Numbered from the stretch's first letter, positions 8,184 to 14,787 are shown. The stretch: DNA of 37,218 nucleotides from JBIOJB01 sp044450465 (GCA_044450465.1 JBIOJB010000019.1:1-37218), one strand, 5' to 3'. Numbers and translations are program-made. Notes: generated from the sequence alone by a model not told the origin.

Positions 8184-9352
8184 GCAAGACGGCATCCGGG
8201 GCCAAGCGCCTGGGCCTCATCCCTCCGTACCTTTTCGCCGAGATCGACCGAAAGGTTCAAGAGAAGAAGAGGGCCGGCGTCGACGTCATCTCGCTGGGGA
8301 TTGGCGATCCTGATCTGCCCACGCCCGAGCGCATCGTCAGCGTGCTTCAGGAGTCGGCGGCGGATCCTGCCAACCACCGCTACCCGTCGTACTTCGGCCT
8401 GGCCGAGCTTCGCGAGGCGATCGCGGGCTGGTATCGGGACCGCTCCGGCGTGCAGCTGGACCCGGCCACCGAGATCCTGCCAACACTGGGGTCGAAGGAC
8501 GGGATCAGTCACGTCCCGCTCGCCCTGGTCGACCCCGGCGACGTGGTTCTGGCGCCGGACCCCGGCTACACGGTCTACGTGACCGGGGCGATCATGGCCG
8601 GCGCAGAGCCGTACGTCATGCCGCTGACCGCGGCGGCCGGTTGGCTGCCTGACCTGGACGCGATCCCGGAATCGGTCGCGAGCAGGGCCCGCTTGATGTG
8701 GCTCAACTACCCGAACAACCCGACCGCGGCCACCGCGGATCGTGCGTTCCTGGAGCGGGCTGTTGATTTCTGCCGGCGCCACGAGATCGTGCTGTGCCAC
8801 GACGCGCCGTACTCCGAGATTGCGTTCGAAGGCTACCGCCCGCTGACTCTGTTCGAGATACCCGGCGCCAAGGAGGTCGGCCTCGAGTTCCATTCACTCT
8901 CCAAGACGTACAACATGACCGGCTGGCGCATCGGGTGGGTATGTGGCCGTGCCGATCTGATCGAGGCCATCGGACAGCTGAAGACGAACATCGACTCGGG
9001 GATATTCCAGGCGGTGCAGTGGGCCGCGATCGAAGCCATGAAAGGGGGAGAGGCGGAGACGCGCGCCGCGTGCGACGTCTACGCGAGGCGGCATCGGCTG
9101 GTTGCCGACACGTTCAACGACCTCGGCTGGCACATCAAGCCTCCAAAGGCGACCTTCTATGTGTGGGCGCCAGTGCCCAAGGGCTACGACTCGATTGGCT
9201 TCGCGAGTCACGTCCTGGACGAGGTTGGCGTCAACATCACCCCGGGCGTCGGATTCGGAGCGCATGGCGAAGGTTACTTCCGGCTCTCAGTCACGGCGCC
9301 GGATGCGCGGCTGCAGGAGGCCATGGCGCGCCTGAGGAACCTGAAGCTCTGA
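8180..9352 (+). CDS. dapL: LL-diaminopimelate aminotransferase-like class I/II aminotransferase
   Basis: This PLP-dependent aminotransferase (390 residues) resembles the bacterial DapL group, which converts tetrahydrodipicolinate to LL-diaminopimelate for lysine and peptidoglycan synthesis. The N-terminal PPYLFAEIDRK and VISLGIGDPDLPTP, then DPANHRYPSYFGL, PDPGYTVY, NYPNNPTAA, and the PLP-lysine motif SLSKTYNMTGWRIGW are visible. TTG 8180 overlaps the miaA stop as TTGA and places the start exactly where family members begin. No other lysine genes are nearby, and related alanine or aspartate aminotransferases share these motifs, so substrate assignment is by resemblance only. Confidence 0.8.
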   Translation: MSKTASGAKRLGLIPPYLFAEIDRKVQEKKRAGVDVISLGIGDPDLPTPERIVSVLQESAADPANHRYPSYFGLAELREAIAGWYRDRSGVQLDPATEILPTLGSKDGISHVPLALVDPGDVVLAPDPGYTVYVTGAIMAGAEPYVMPLTAAAGWLPDLDAIPESVASRARLMWLNYPNNPTAATADRAFLERAVDFCRRHEIVLCHDAPYSEIAFEGYRPLTLFEIPGAKEVGLEFHSLSKTYNMTGWRIGWVCGRADLIEAIGQLKTNIDSGIFQAVQWAAIEAMKGGEAETRAACDVYARRHRLVADTFNDLGWHIKPPKATFYVWAPVPKGYDSIGFASHVLDEVGVNITPGVGFGAHGEGYFRLSVTAPDARLQEAMARLRNLKL

Positions 9353-10647
9353 TCTCGACCAGGGCGCCACGTGAAAGGGCCTATTTGATCGGGGTCCAGC
9401 TGCCAGGAGCGGCGTCGGAGGCGGTGCGCGACCAGATGGCCGAGCTGGCTGACCTGACGCGCACGGCCGGCGCTGAGGTGGTCGGGTCGGACGTTCAGCG
9501 CAGGGCCGCGGTCGATCCGGCCCACCTGATCGGGATGGGGAAGGTCGAGGAGCTGCGCGACTTGAGGGTCGAGGGCGCTTACGACCTGGTGGTCTGCAAC
9601 GAGGACCTCAGCCCTCGGCAACAGCGAAACCTTGAGCTGGAGATCAAGACCCGGGTGCTGGACCGGACGGAGATCATCCTTGAGATCTTCGCGCAGCACG
9701 CTCGCACCCACGAGGGCCGGCTGCAGGTCGAGGCCGCGCGGCTCCACCATCTGCTGCCGCGATTGATTGGCGCCTACGCGTACGACCGGCAGGTCGGTGG
9801 GCGACGCGGCGGGGTCGGTGCCCGAGGCGGGTTTGGCGAGCAGCAGATCGAGGTGGAGCGCAGGCGCATCCGCAAACGAATGCGCGACCTGGAGCGCGAA
9901 ATCGAACAGGTCCGCACTCAGCGTCATCAGCAGCGCATCGGCCGGCGCCGCGCGGAGCTGGAGACGGCTGCGATCGTCGGTTACACCAACGCGGGCAAGT
10001 CGACGCTCCTGAACGCCCTCACCGGCGCTGGGGTCAGAGCCGAGCAGAAGCTTTTCGCCACCCTCGACCCGACGACGCGAAAGCTCGAGCTGCCCGCAGG
10101 CCGCGAGCTGCTCGTGACCGACACGGTGGGCTTCATACAGAAGCTGCCCACCGATCTGGTGGCGGCTTTCAGAGCGACCCTGGAAGAGGTCACGGAGGCG
10201 GACCTCGTCATCCAGGTCCTGGATATCAGCTCCCCATCGTTGGAGGAGCAGGCAGAGACGGTGGATAGGGTGCTGGCCGAGCTCTCAGCGGCGGACAAGC
10301 CGCGAGTCGTCGCGCTCAACAAGGTCGACCTCCTAGGTACGGCATCGCGCCGCCGCGCGGTGGGAGCGTTGACCCAGCGTTACCCCGACGCGGTCGCCAT
10401 CTCGGCCGCGAAGCGGTGGGGTTTCGACGATTTGCTCGCATCTGTCGACAGGGCGAGTCGCGGCGATGTGGTGGCGCTCGAGATCCTGGTGCCGTATGGC
10501 AGCGAGGGCGTGCTCGCAACGCTGAGACGGATCGGGTCTGTCGAGCGAACGGAGTACGTGGAAGGTGGCACCAGGGCCTGGGGCTGGGTGCCCAGGCATG
10601 CGGCGCGCCGGTTCGAGGCTTTCGCCCCGGCTAACGAAAGAGCCTGA
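9349..10647 (+). CDS. hflX: GTPase HflX (probable CTG start)
   Basis: HflX is a ribosome-associated GTPase that splits stalled or hibernating ribosomes during stress. The N-terminal nucleotide-binding-like domain contains QRRAAVDPAHLIGMGK and DRTEIILEIFAQHARTHEG. The glycine-rich GGRRGGVGARGGFGEQQIE and a coiled-coil helix follow. The G domain has G1 GYTNAGKST, DTVGFIQKLPTDLV (G3) and NKVD (G4). No ATG, GTG or TTG exists in frame for more than 100 bases upstream of the first beta strand. TTG 9385 would start inside that strand. CTG 9349 overlaps the dapL stop (CTGA) and gives a 432-residue protein. The 3' end overlaps convergent lexA by 17 nt. Confidence 0.95.
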   Translation: MISTRAPRERAYLIGVQLPGAASEAVRDQMAELADLTRTAGAEVVGSDVQRRAAVDPAHLIGMGKVEELRDLRVEGAYDLVVCNEDLSPRQQRNLELEIKTRVLDRTEIILEIFAQHARTHEGRLQVEAARLHHLLPRLIGAYAYDRQVGGRRGGVGARGGFGEQQIEVERRRIRKRMRDLEREIEQVRTQRHQQRIGRRRAELETAAIVGYTNAGKSTLLNALTGAGVRAEQKLFATLDPTTRKLELPAGRELLVTDTVGFIQKLPTDLVAAFRATLEEVTEADLVIQVLDISSPSLEEQAETVDRVLAELSAADKPRVVALNKVDLLGTASRRRAVGALTQRYPDAVAISAAKRWGFDDLLASVDRASRGDVVALEILVPYGSEGVLATLRRIGSVERTEYVEGGTRAWGWVPRHAARRFEAFAPANERA

Positions 10648-11257
10648 TCACCCCGCGTACGGCGCCGACCAGGTTCACGTTGCTCGACACGATCGGCTCG
10701 TAAGCCGGGTTCTCGGCCACCAGTCGGACGTGACCGTTGCCTCGCTCGAAGCGCTTCACTGTCGCCTCGCCGTCGACGAGGGCCACCACGATGGTGCCCT
10801 GTGGAGCCTCCTGCTGCGGGCGCACGAGCACCATGTCGCCATCGAGAATGCCGGCGTTGATCATGCTGTCGCCGCGGACTTTGAGCAGGAAATAGCCGTC
10901 CTGCGCCATCTCTGCCGGCAGGAGGTAGTGCTCCTCGATGTTCTGCTCGGCCAGGATGGGGGCGCCTGCCGCCACATTGCCGACCAGTGGCACCGAGACG
11001 GCGTTGCGCCGCTGCTGGTCGACCCCGGCGTCCTGCACCAGCTGCACCGTGCGCGATTTGCTCGGATCTCGCTTGATGAGGCCGCGTCGCTCGAGCTGAT
11101 TGAGGTGGTTGTGGACGGTCGAGCTCGAGCTGAGGCCGACGGCTTCGCCGATCTCGCGCACGCTCGGGGGATAGCTGCGCACCCGCGTGACGTAGCGAAT
11201 GTAGTCGAGGATCTTCGTCTGGCGGTCGGTGAGCTGCTCAGTCAATTCCAAATTCAT
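10631..11257 (-). CDS. lexA: LexA repressor
   Basis: LexA (208 residues) is the self-cleaving repressor of the SOS response. The N-terminal winged helix includes LTDRQTKILDYI and PPSVREIGEAVGLSSSSTVHNHL. The S24 peptidase domain has the cleavage site A97-G98 (GNVAAGAP), the nucleophile S131 (RGDSM) and the general base K168 (ATVKRF). The start ATG 11257 sits directly behind GGAG, and a TTG six bases further in would be better spaced, so the exact start may be two codons later. A promoter and LexA boxes upstream show autoregulation. It is divergent from a YneA-like gene, as in B. subtilis. Confidence 0.97.
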   Translation of the reverse strand: MNLELTEQLTDRQTKILDYIRYVTRVRSYPPSVREIGEAVGLSSSSTVHNHLNQLERRGLIKRDPSKSRTVQLVQDAGVDQQRRNAVSVPLVGNVAAGAPILAEQNIEEHYLLPAEMAQDGYFLLKVRGDSMINAGILDGDMVLVRPQQEAPQGTIVVALVDGEATVKRFERGNGHVRLVAENPAYEPIVSSNVNLVGAVRGVIRLFR

Positions 11258-11288
11258 CTCCAGGAGAGGTGGTGTGACGCTGGGCCCG

Positions 11289-11317
11289 ATGGTAGCACTT
11301 TGGGTTTCGGAGCGCAA
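11289..11317 (-). promoter_or_regulatory. lexA promoter
   Basis: Read on the minus strand, TTGCGC (11317-11312) and TACCAT (11294-11289) are separated by 17 bp. The -35 element overlaps the LexA box at 11314-11329, so LexA bound there would block RNA polymerase. The leader to the ATG would be about 25 nt. Confidence 0.5.
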
Positions 11318-11329
11318 ACCTTTGTTCGC
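11314..11329. promoter_or_regulatory. LexA (SOS) box 1, lexA-proximal, one mismatch
   Basis: GCAAACCTTTGTTCGC differs by one base from the GCGAAC-N4-GTTCGC form of the Gram-positive SOS box and overlaps the proposed lexA -35. It is likely the autoregulatory site. Confidence 0.75.
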
Positions 11330-11334
11330 ACTGC

Positions 11335-11363
11335 TTGACATGCGAACGGCCGTTCGCTACCGT
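11335..11363 (+). promoter_or_regulatory. Promoter of the YneA-like gene
   Basis: A perfect -35 TTGACA (11335-11340) and a -10 TACCGT (11358-11363) are separated by exactly 17 bp, and that spacer is filled by the palindromic LexA box. The ATG follows 10 bases after the -10, implying a leader of only a few nucleotides. Confidence 0.75.
11342..11357. promoter_or_regulatory. LexA (SOS) box 2, perfect palindrome
   Basis: GCGAACGGCCGTTCGC is a perfect 16-bp inverted repeat and an exact match to CGAAC-N4-GTTCG. It lies between the -35 and -10 of the YneA-like gene and about 85 bp from the lexA start, so it can serve both directions. Confidence 0.93.
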
Positions 11364-11365
11364 TG

Positions 11366-11381
11366 GCGAACAGATGTACGC
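11366..11381. promoter_or_regulatory. LexA (SOS) box 3, one mismatch, over the start codon
   Basis: GCGAACAGATGTACGC differs by one base from the consensus and contains the ATG (11374) of the YneA-like gene. It lies 24 bp from box 2, roughly two helical turns, so cooperative binding is possible. Confidence 0.6.
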
Positions 11382-11688
11382 GGCAGGCTTTGCCATCCGT
11401 CCGCTTCGCAGCCGCCGGCCGAGAGCCGTGTGGAGGCTTGCCGCGCGTGCCGCGCTGGTCGCGCTCGTGGTTGTCATGGTGGGGTTGGGCCTGGCTGGGA
11501 TTGCTCACGGCGGCTCGCCGGCGCCGGACGTGACGGTCGTGGTCCAGCCGGGGGACACGCTGTGGTCGATCGCGGCGAGTCATTATCCGGCGGATGATGT
11601 CCGGGTACGTGTGGATGACATCGAGCAGGCCAACGGCTTGCACAGTCCCGTCATCGAGGTGGGGCAGACCCTCCGGCTCCCGGGCTGA
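11374..11688 (+). CDS. YneA-like LysM membrane protein, probable SOS cell-division inhibitor
   Basis: The 104-residue protein has a basic N-terminus (about residues 9-25), one membrane segment (about 26-44, VALVVVMVGLGLAGIA) and an extracytoplasmic LysM domain (about 54-103, VVVQPGDTLWSIA to VGQTLRLPG). This is the architecture of B. subtilis YneA, which is divergent from lexA and blocks division during DNA damage. Actinobacterial functional counterparts such as Rv2719c/ChiZ and DivS also sit beside lexA. The promoter with a perfect LexA box in its spacer and a second box over the ATG make SOS control very likely. Division inhibition is inferred from architecture and position. A glutaredoxin-like gene follows. 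Confidence 0.88.
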   Translation: MYAAGFAIRPLRSRRPRAVWRLAARAALVALVVVMVGLGLAGIAHGGSPAPDVTVVVQPGDTLWSIAASHYPADDVRVRVDDIEQANGLHSPVIEVGQTLRLPG

Positions 11689-11700
11689 GCGGTGGCTCGG

Positions 11701-11925
11701 ATGAGACTGGTGCTGGTCACCCGTCGGGGCTGTCACCTGTGTGATGAGGCGCTCAAGCTCCTGCGGGAGATGGGGGTCGAGCCGGACCTTGCCGACGTGG
11801 ACGCCGACGCCGGCCACTTCAGCCTCTACGACTGGAGGGTCCCGGTGCTGCTCCGTGACGGGGAGGTCGTAGCCGAGGGGAGGATCAGTGTCGACCAGCT
11901 GCGCAAGGCGCTCAACCGGTCGTGA
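11701..11925 (+). CDS. Glutaredoxin-like thiol-disulfide protein (DUF836 type)
   Basis: This 74-residue protein has a thioredoxin-like fold signature: beta strand MRLVLVTRRG, the redox motif CHLC, the helix DEALKLLREMG, a cis-proline RVPVLL, and a C-terminal helix. The family is small and widespread, and its substrates are mostly unknown. ATG 11701 gives the usual start; GTG 11692 would add three residues. It lies 12 bp (or 3 bp) after the YneA-like gene and is probably co-transcribed, so it may share SOS induction. It converges with a small membrane-protein gene. Confidence 0.82.
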   Translation: MRLVLVTRRGCHLCDEALKLLREMGVEPDLADVDADAGHFSLYDWRVPVLLRDGEVVAEGRISVDQLRKALNRS

Positions 11926-11949
11926 CCGGCTGCTAGTAGGCGCGCTCCG

Positions 11950-12153
11950 TCACTTGCGGACAGCTGCGATGACCGCAGCGATCAAGGCCAGGAGCCCCAG
12001 GGCCAGCCAGACCACGCCTACAGCCCGCCAGAACCTCGCCGTCCGGGGCCCTTTCGTGACAATTCCCCCGAGGTTGAGGACGAGTACGAGTCCCACGAGC
12101 GTAGACACGATCGCGAAGACCAGATCCCCGAACCAGGGTGGCATGACCGGCAT
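11950..12153 (-). CDS. Small two-helix membrane protein, unknown function
   Basis: The frame encodes 67 residues from ATG 12153, or 83 from ATG 12201. Two hydrophobic segments (FGDLVFAIVSTLVGLVLVLN and VGVVWLALGLLALIAAVIAA) flank a short basic loop (KGPRTARFWR), with a charged RK end. This hydrophobicity pattern is coherent and unlike a chance frame. I do not recognise a family. An AT-rich patch at 12309-12350 could hold its promoter; otherwise the 216 bp between this gene and the next shows only a 12-bp tandem repeat. Confidence 0.55.
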   Translation of the reverse strand: MPVMPPWFGDLVFAIVSTLVGLVLVLNLGGIVTKGPRTARFWRAVGVVWLALGLLALIAAVIAAVRK

Positions 12154-12234
12154 CGCGACGATCGTACCCCGGCCCTTCGCTAGACCAGCGTCGGGTTCCA
12201 TACGCAGTCGCGCGAATCGTCTCCGCGACCATGA

Positions 12235-12258
12235 GTCGAAATCGGGGTCGAAATCGGG
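12235..12258. repeat. Tandem 12-bp duplication
   Basis: GTCGAAATCGGG occurs twice in direct succession (12235-12246 and 12247-12258), without mismatch, in the noncoding gap between two minus-strand genes. Nothing suggests a function. Confidence 0.8.
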
Positions 12259-12369
12259 CGGGTGGAGGGCGCCCCGAGGCTTCGACGGCCGCGGCTGGAG
12301 TCCGGACGATGCTAGCGATAATGACTGTTATAGAGAGCTTAGGCTCACTATGGCCAGGGTCGAGCCCGG

Positions 12370-12738
12370 TCAGGCCGTCCGCTGCAGAGCCGGCTCGACG
12401 ACGTCCAGCCCGCGCAGGAAGTATTCGAGTGGCAGCGCCGCGACCTGAAAGTCCTGACGCAGCAGATCCAGATCCGCCCCGCGCTGCTCCAATCCGGCGA
12501 TCGCCAGGCGCATCGCCCGCAGTGCGGCAGCCGTGTACGCCTCGAGCGCGGCCGGCTGCGGGTTGATGAGTCCTTCGCGCTGCCACGCTTCGCCGACCTG
12601 GTCCGCCAGAGCCTGCAGCTTGGAGACCACCGACCCGGCTCTGTTCAGGCCGAGCGGCTCGGTGGCGAGCCGAACCCAGGCTTCGTCAAACGAGCGAATC
12701 AAACGCCGCAGCCGGACCTGGGTGTTCAAAGTACGCAT
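12370..12738 (-). CDS. Unknown 122-residue protein under SOS (LexA) control
   Basis: The protein starts MRTLNTQVRLRRLIRSF and appears wholly alpha-helical, with a basic first 20 residues, no membrane segment, no signal peptide and no cysteine. Charged helices such as LQALADQVGEAWQREG and LRAMRLAIAGLEQRGADL dominate. I do not recognise the family. Its own promoter has an exact LexA box in the 17-bp spacer, and the start codon is fixed by that promoter: ATG 12738 is 12 bases after the -10, and longer in-frame versions would run through the operator. It is therefore a DNA-damage-inducible gene of unknown function. It lies alone between a TetR gene and a small membrane-protein gene. Confidence 0.75.
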   Translation of the reverse strand: MRTLNTQVRLRRLIRSFDEAWVRLATEPLGLNRAGSVVSKLQALADQVGEAWQREGLINPQPAALEAYTAAALRAMRLAIAGLEQRGADLDLLRQDFQVAALPLEYFLRGLDVVEPALQRTA

Positions 12739-12750
12739 GTTCGTGAGTTG

Positions 12751-12779
12751 AGCATACCGAACGGGTGTTCGTAATGCAA
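12751..12779 (-). promoter_or_regulatory. Promoter of the SOS-controlled unknown gene
   Basis: Read on the minus strand, -35 TTGCAT (12779-12774) and -10 TATGCT (12756-12751) are 17 bp apart, and the spacer contains the LexA box at 12758-12771. The layout copies that of the YneA-like promoter. The ATG lies 12 bases downstream of the -10, so the leader is only about five nucleotides and has no ribosome binding site. Confidence 0.75.
12758..12771. promoter_or_regulatory. LexA (SOS) box, exact consensus
   Basis: CGAACGGGTGTTCG is an exact match to CGAAC-N4-GTTCG and is placed between -35 and -10 of the unknown gene, where LexA would block transcription. Confidence 0.88.
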
Positions 12780-12855
12780 CCGCCGTTAGGCCTGGGCAGT
12801 TAAGGCCTGGAGTCACCACCAGCGCCCCGCCCCACCACGACACCAGGGGCCGGGT

Positions 12856-13464
12856 TCAAGGCGCGAAGATCGCACACAGGCTGCCGGCGAGGAACTCCGC
12901 GTCGGCGCCCGGATGCGTCAGGAAGTGACCGACGGAATCGCTGACCGCCCCGACCACCGCCCGGCCGAACACCTGGGGGTCTTTGTCGGCGTAGAAGGGA
13001 TCGTGCGGCCTCGCGTGCCGGACCTCCTCGGCCACGGCATCGGCAAAACGGGCTTGGAGGTCTCTGCGCACAGCTTCGACTCCCTGGCTCAAGCCGACCG
13101 ACTCGACGATCAGAAGCCGAGCCACGGCCGAGCGTTCGAAGCACGCACTGACGAACGTGGTGATGCCCAGGCGCAGCCGCTCGTGGTGGTTGTGCCCCTC
13201 GGCAGCTCGGGCGAGGACGTCTCGGATGAGCGATCCACCCTCCTGAACGAGCACCTCACGAAAGCAGTCCTCCTTGGTCTCGAAGAACTCGTAAAAGGCC
13301 GACTTGGAAACCTTGGCGCGGGCGACGATGTCGTCCACGGACGTCAACGCGTAGCCCTGCGCGGCAAAAAGTGTCAGGGCCGCCTCCCCGAGACGCAGCC
13401 TGCGGCGCTCCAACCTGAGGCTGCGCCGCTCCTCGGCGATGGCCGTGCCGGCCGCCACGTGCAC
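12856..13464 (-). CDS. TetR/AcrR-family transcriptional regulator
   Basis: The 202-residue protein has an N-terminal helix-turn-helix (about residues 22-70: GEAALTLFAAQGYALTSVDDIVARAKVSKSAFYEFFETKEDCF) and a helical ligand-binding domain. GTG 13464 lies 4 bp after the stop of the acyl-CoA dehydrogenase gene; a second GTG at 13458 is possible. Translational proximity suggests it controls the dehydrogenase operon, perhaps in response to an acyl-CoA, like other TetR regulators of fatty-acid catabolism. The palindrome at 14696-14711 is a candidate operator. The ligand is unknown. Confidence 0.9.
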   Translation of the reverse strand: MHVAAGTAIAEERRSLRLERRRLRLGEAALTLFAAQGYALTSVDDIVARAKVSKSAFYEFFETKEDCFREVLVQEGGSLIRDVLARAAEGHNHHERLRLGITTFVSACFERSAVARLLIVESVGLSQGVEAVRRDLQARFADAVAEEVRHARPHDPFYADKDPQVFGRAVVGAVSDSVGHFLTHPGADAEFLAGSLCAIFAP

Positions 13465-13468
13465 CGGG

Positions 13469-14662
13469 CTAGTTCTTGCCGAGCGCCCGCGAGATGACAA
13501 GGCGCTGGATCTCGCTCGTGCCCTCGAAAAGCGTGTAGATCTTCGCGTCGCGGTGCCATTTCTCGACTGGGAAGTCGCGAATGTATCCGTACCCGCCGCA
13601 GATCTGGATCGCCTGCTCGGTGACCTTCACCGCGACCTCGCCCGCCTTCAGCTTCGCCATCGAGCCCTCGGCCTTCTTGAACTCGCCCCCGCTTCGGCCC
13701 TCCCACAGCGCCCTCCAGATCAGGGCGCGCGTCGCCTCGATCTCGGTCGCCATGTCGGCGAGCATGAAGGCGATCGCCTGGTTATCGATCAGGGGCCGGC
13801 CGAACTGCTTGCGCTCCTTGGCGTAATCGAGGGCGAACTCAAACGCCGCTCGGGCGATGCCGAGGGCCTGCGCGCCTACGATCGGGCGCGACAGCTCGAA
13901 GGTCTTCAGAGCGCCCGAAGAGCGCTGGGAGGTGCCCTCACGAGCTCGGGCCAGCCTGGCGTCGAGCTTCTCGGTGCCGCCGAGCACGTTTTCCGCGGGC
14001 ACCGCGCAGTCCTCCAGCAGCACCTCTGCGGTGTGCGAGGCCCGGATGCCCATCTTCTTCTCCTTCTTCCCCATCCGCAGGCCCTTGGTACCGGGTGGGA
14101 CGATGAAGCTGGCCTGGCCTCGAGTGCCGAGCTCGGGCTCGACCGCCGCGACGACTACGTGCACGTCTGCGATGCCGCCGTTGGTGATGAACACCTTCTG
14201 GCCGTTGATCACCCAATCGCCGTTCCGGCGGACGGCTCGCGTCTTCATCGACGAGACGTCCGAGCCGGCGTCGGGTTCGGTGACGGCAAAGGCGCCGACG
14301 GCGGGTTTCTCAACCGTGCCAAAGCAGGCGGGGATCCACGTGGCGATCTGGTCCGGGGTCCCCTGCGAGAAGATCGCGGCGATCGGGAGCCCCGTGCCCT
14401 GCAGGGCGAGCGCGATGCCGGCGCAGCCCCAGGTCAGCTCTTCTGCGACCAGGGCTGGCATGATGCCGGTCGAATCGCCGTAGGTCTGCTGGAGAAAGTC
14501 AACCCCGTAGAGGCCCACCTCGGCCGCCTTCTTGACGATCGGCCACGGGAACTCCTCTTTCTCGTCGTACTCGTGGGCGACAGGCCGGATCTCCTTCTCG
14601 GCGAAGCTGTGCACCCAGTCGCGAATTTCACGCTGCTCGTCGGTCAGTTCAAACGAGACCAT
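13469..14662 (-). CDS. Acyl-CoA dehydrogenase
   Basis: This is a 397-residue FAD-dependent acyl-CoA dehydrogenase that introduces the alpha-beta double bond in an acyl-CoA and passes electrons to ETF. Present are the N-terminal helical domain (FELTDEQREIRDWV), the middle-domain signatures AFAVTEPDAGSDVSSMKT and WVINGQKVFITNGG, and the C-terminal domain with AIQICGGYGYIRDFPVEKWHRDAKI and the catalytic-base motif FEGTSEIQRLVISR. The ATG is preceded by AGGAG. Chain-length preference cannot be read from the sequence. It forms an operon with the TetR gene and lies just downstream of the EchA operon. Confidence 0.95.
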   Translation of the reverse strand: MVSFELTDEQREIRDWVHSFAEKEIRPVAHEYDEKEEFPWPIVKKAAEVGLYGVDFLQQTYGDSTGIMPALVAEELTWGCAGIALALQGTGLPIAAIFSQGTPDQIATWIPACFGTVEKPAVGAFAVTEPDAGSDVSSMKTRAVRRNGDWVINGQKVFITNGGIADVHVVVAAVEPELGTRGQASFIVPPGTKGLRMGKKEKKMGIRASHTAEVLLEDCAVPAENVLGGTEKLDARLARAREGTSQRSSGALKTFELSRPIVGAQALGIARAAFEFALDYAKERKQFGRPLIDNQAIAFMLADMATEIEATRALIWRALWEGRSGGEFKKAEGSMAKLKAGEVAVKVTEQAIQICGGYGYIRDFPVEKWHRDAKIYTLFEGTSEIQRLVISRALGKN

Positions 14663-14695
14663 TGGCGTCGACTCCTAGGTTCCAGGCTGTGTTCT

Positions 14696-14711
14696 GGTAC
14701 TCGTACGTACC
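14696..14711. promoter_or_regulatory. Palindromic candidate operator for the TetR regulator
   Basis: GGTACTCGTACGTACC is an imperfect 16-bp inverted repeat (GGTAC on the left, GTACC on the right). It lies between the proposed -10 and the start codon of the acyl-CoA dehydrogenase gene, where a repressor would act. The link to TetR is inferred from position. Confidence 0.5.
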
Positions 14712-14726
14712 GGTTCTTTCAGACTG

Positions 14727-14756
14727 AACCTACGCCCCTTCAGCGCGGAGTGTCAA
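14727..14756 (-). promoter_or_regulatory. Promoter of the acyl-CoA dehydrogenase/TetR operon
   Basis: Read on the minus strand, a perfect -35 TTGACA (14756-14751) is followed after 18 bp by TAGGTT (14732-14727), a weak -10. It separates this operon from the upstream EchA gene, whose stop is about 30 bp away. Confidence 0.5.
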
Positions 14757-14787
14757 GTGCTTAAGCGTGGATCGGCCCCGGCCCCTT

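Noticed and set aside
10547..10562. GCGAACGGAGTACGTG resembling a LexA box
   Set aside because: The right half does not match GTTCG at the required 4-base spacing and it is inside hflX coding sequence.
10565..11338. Plus-strand frame of 257 codons opposite lexA
   Set aside because: Antisense to LexA, whose cleavage site, Ser and Lys are all present, and it would run through the LexA operator region.
12154..12369. Possible small RNA in the 216-bp gap with an AT-rich patch at 12309-12350
   Set aside because: The patch has -10-like sequences on both strands but no clear -35 at proper spacing and no terminator, so a promoter for the small membrane protein is as likely; not enough to call an RNA.
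13120..13170. Cluster of CGTTCG and CGAACG half-sites in the TetR gene
   Set aside because: The halves are not paired at 4-base spacing and lie within coding sequence.
13439..14764. Open frame of 441 codons on the plus strand opposite the acyl-CoA dehydrogenase
   Set aside because: Shadow of a well-supported gene; low-complexity Leu/Arg/Asp-rich translation without any motif.
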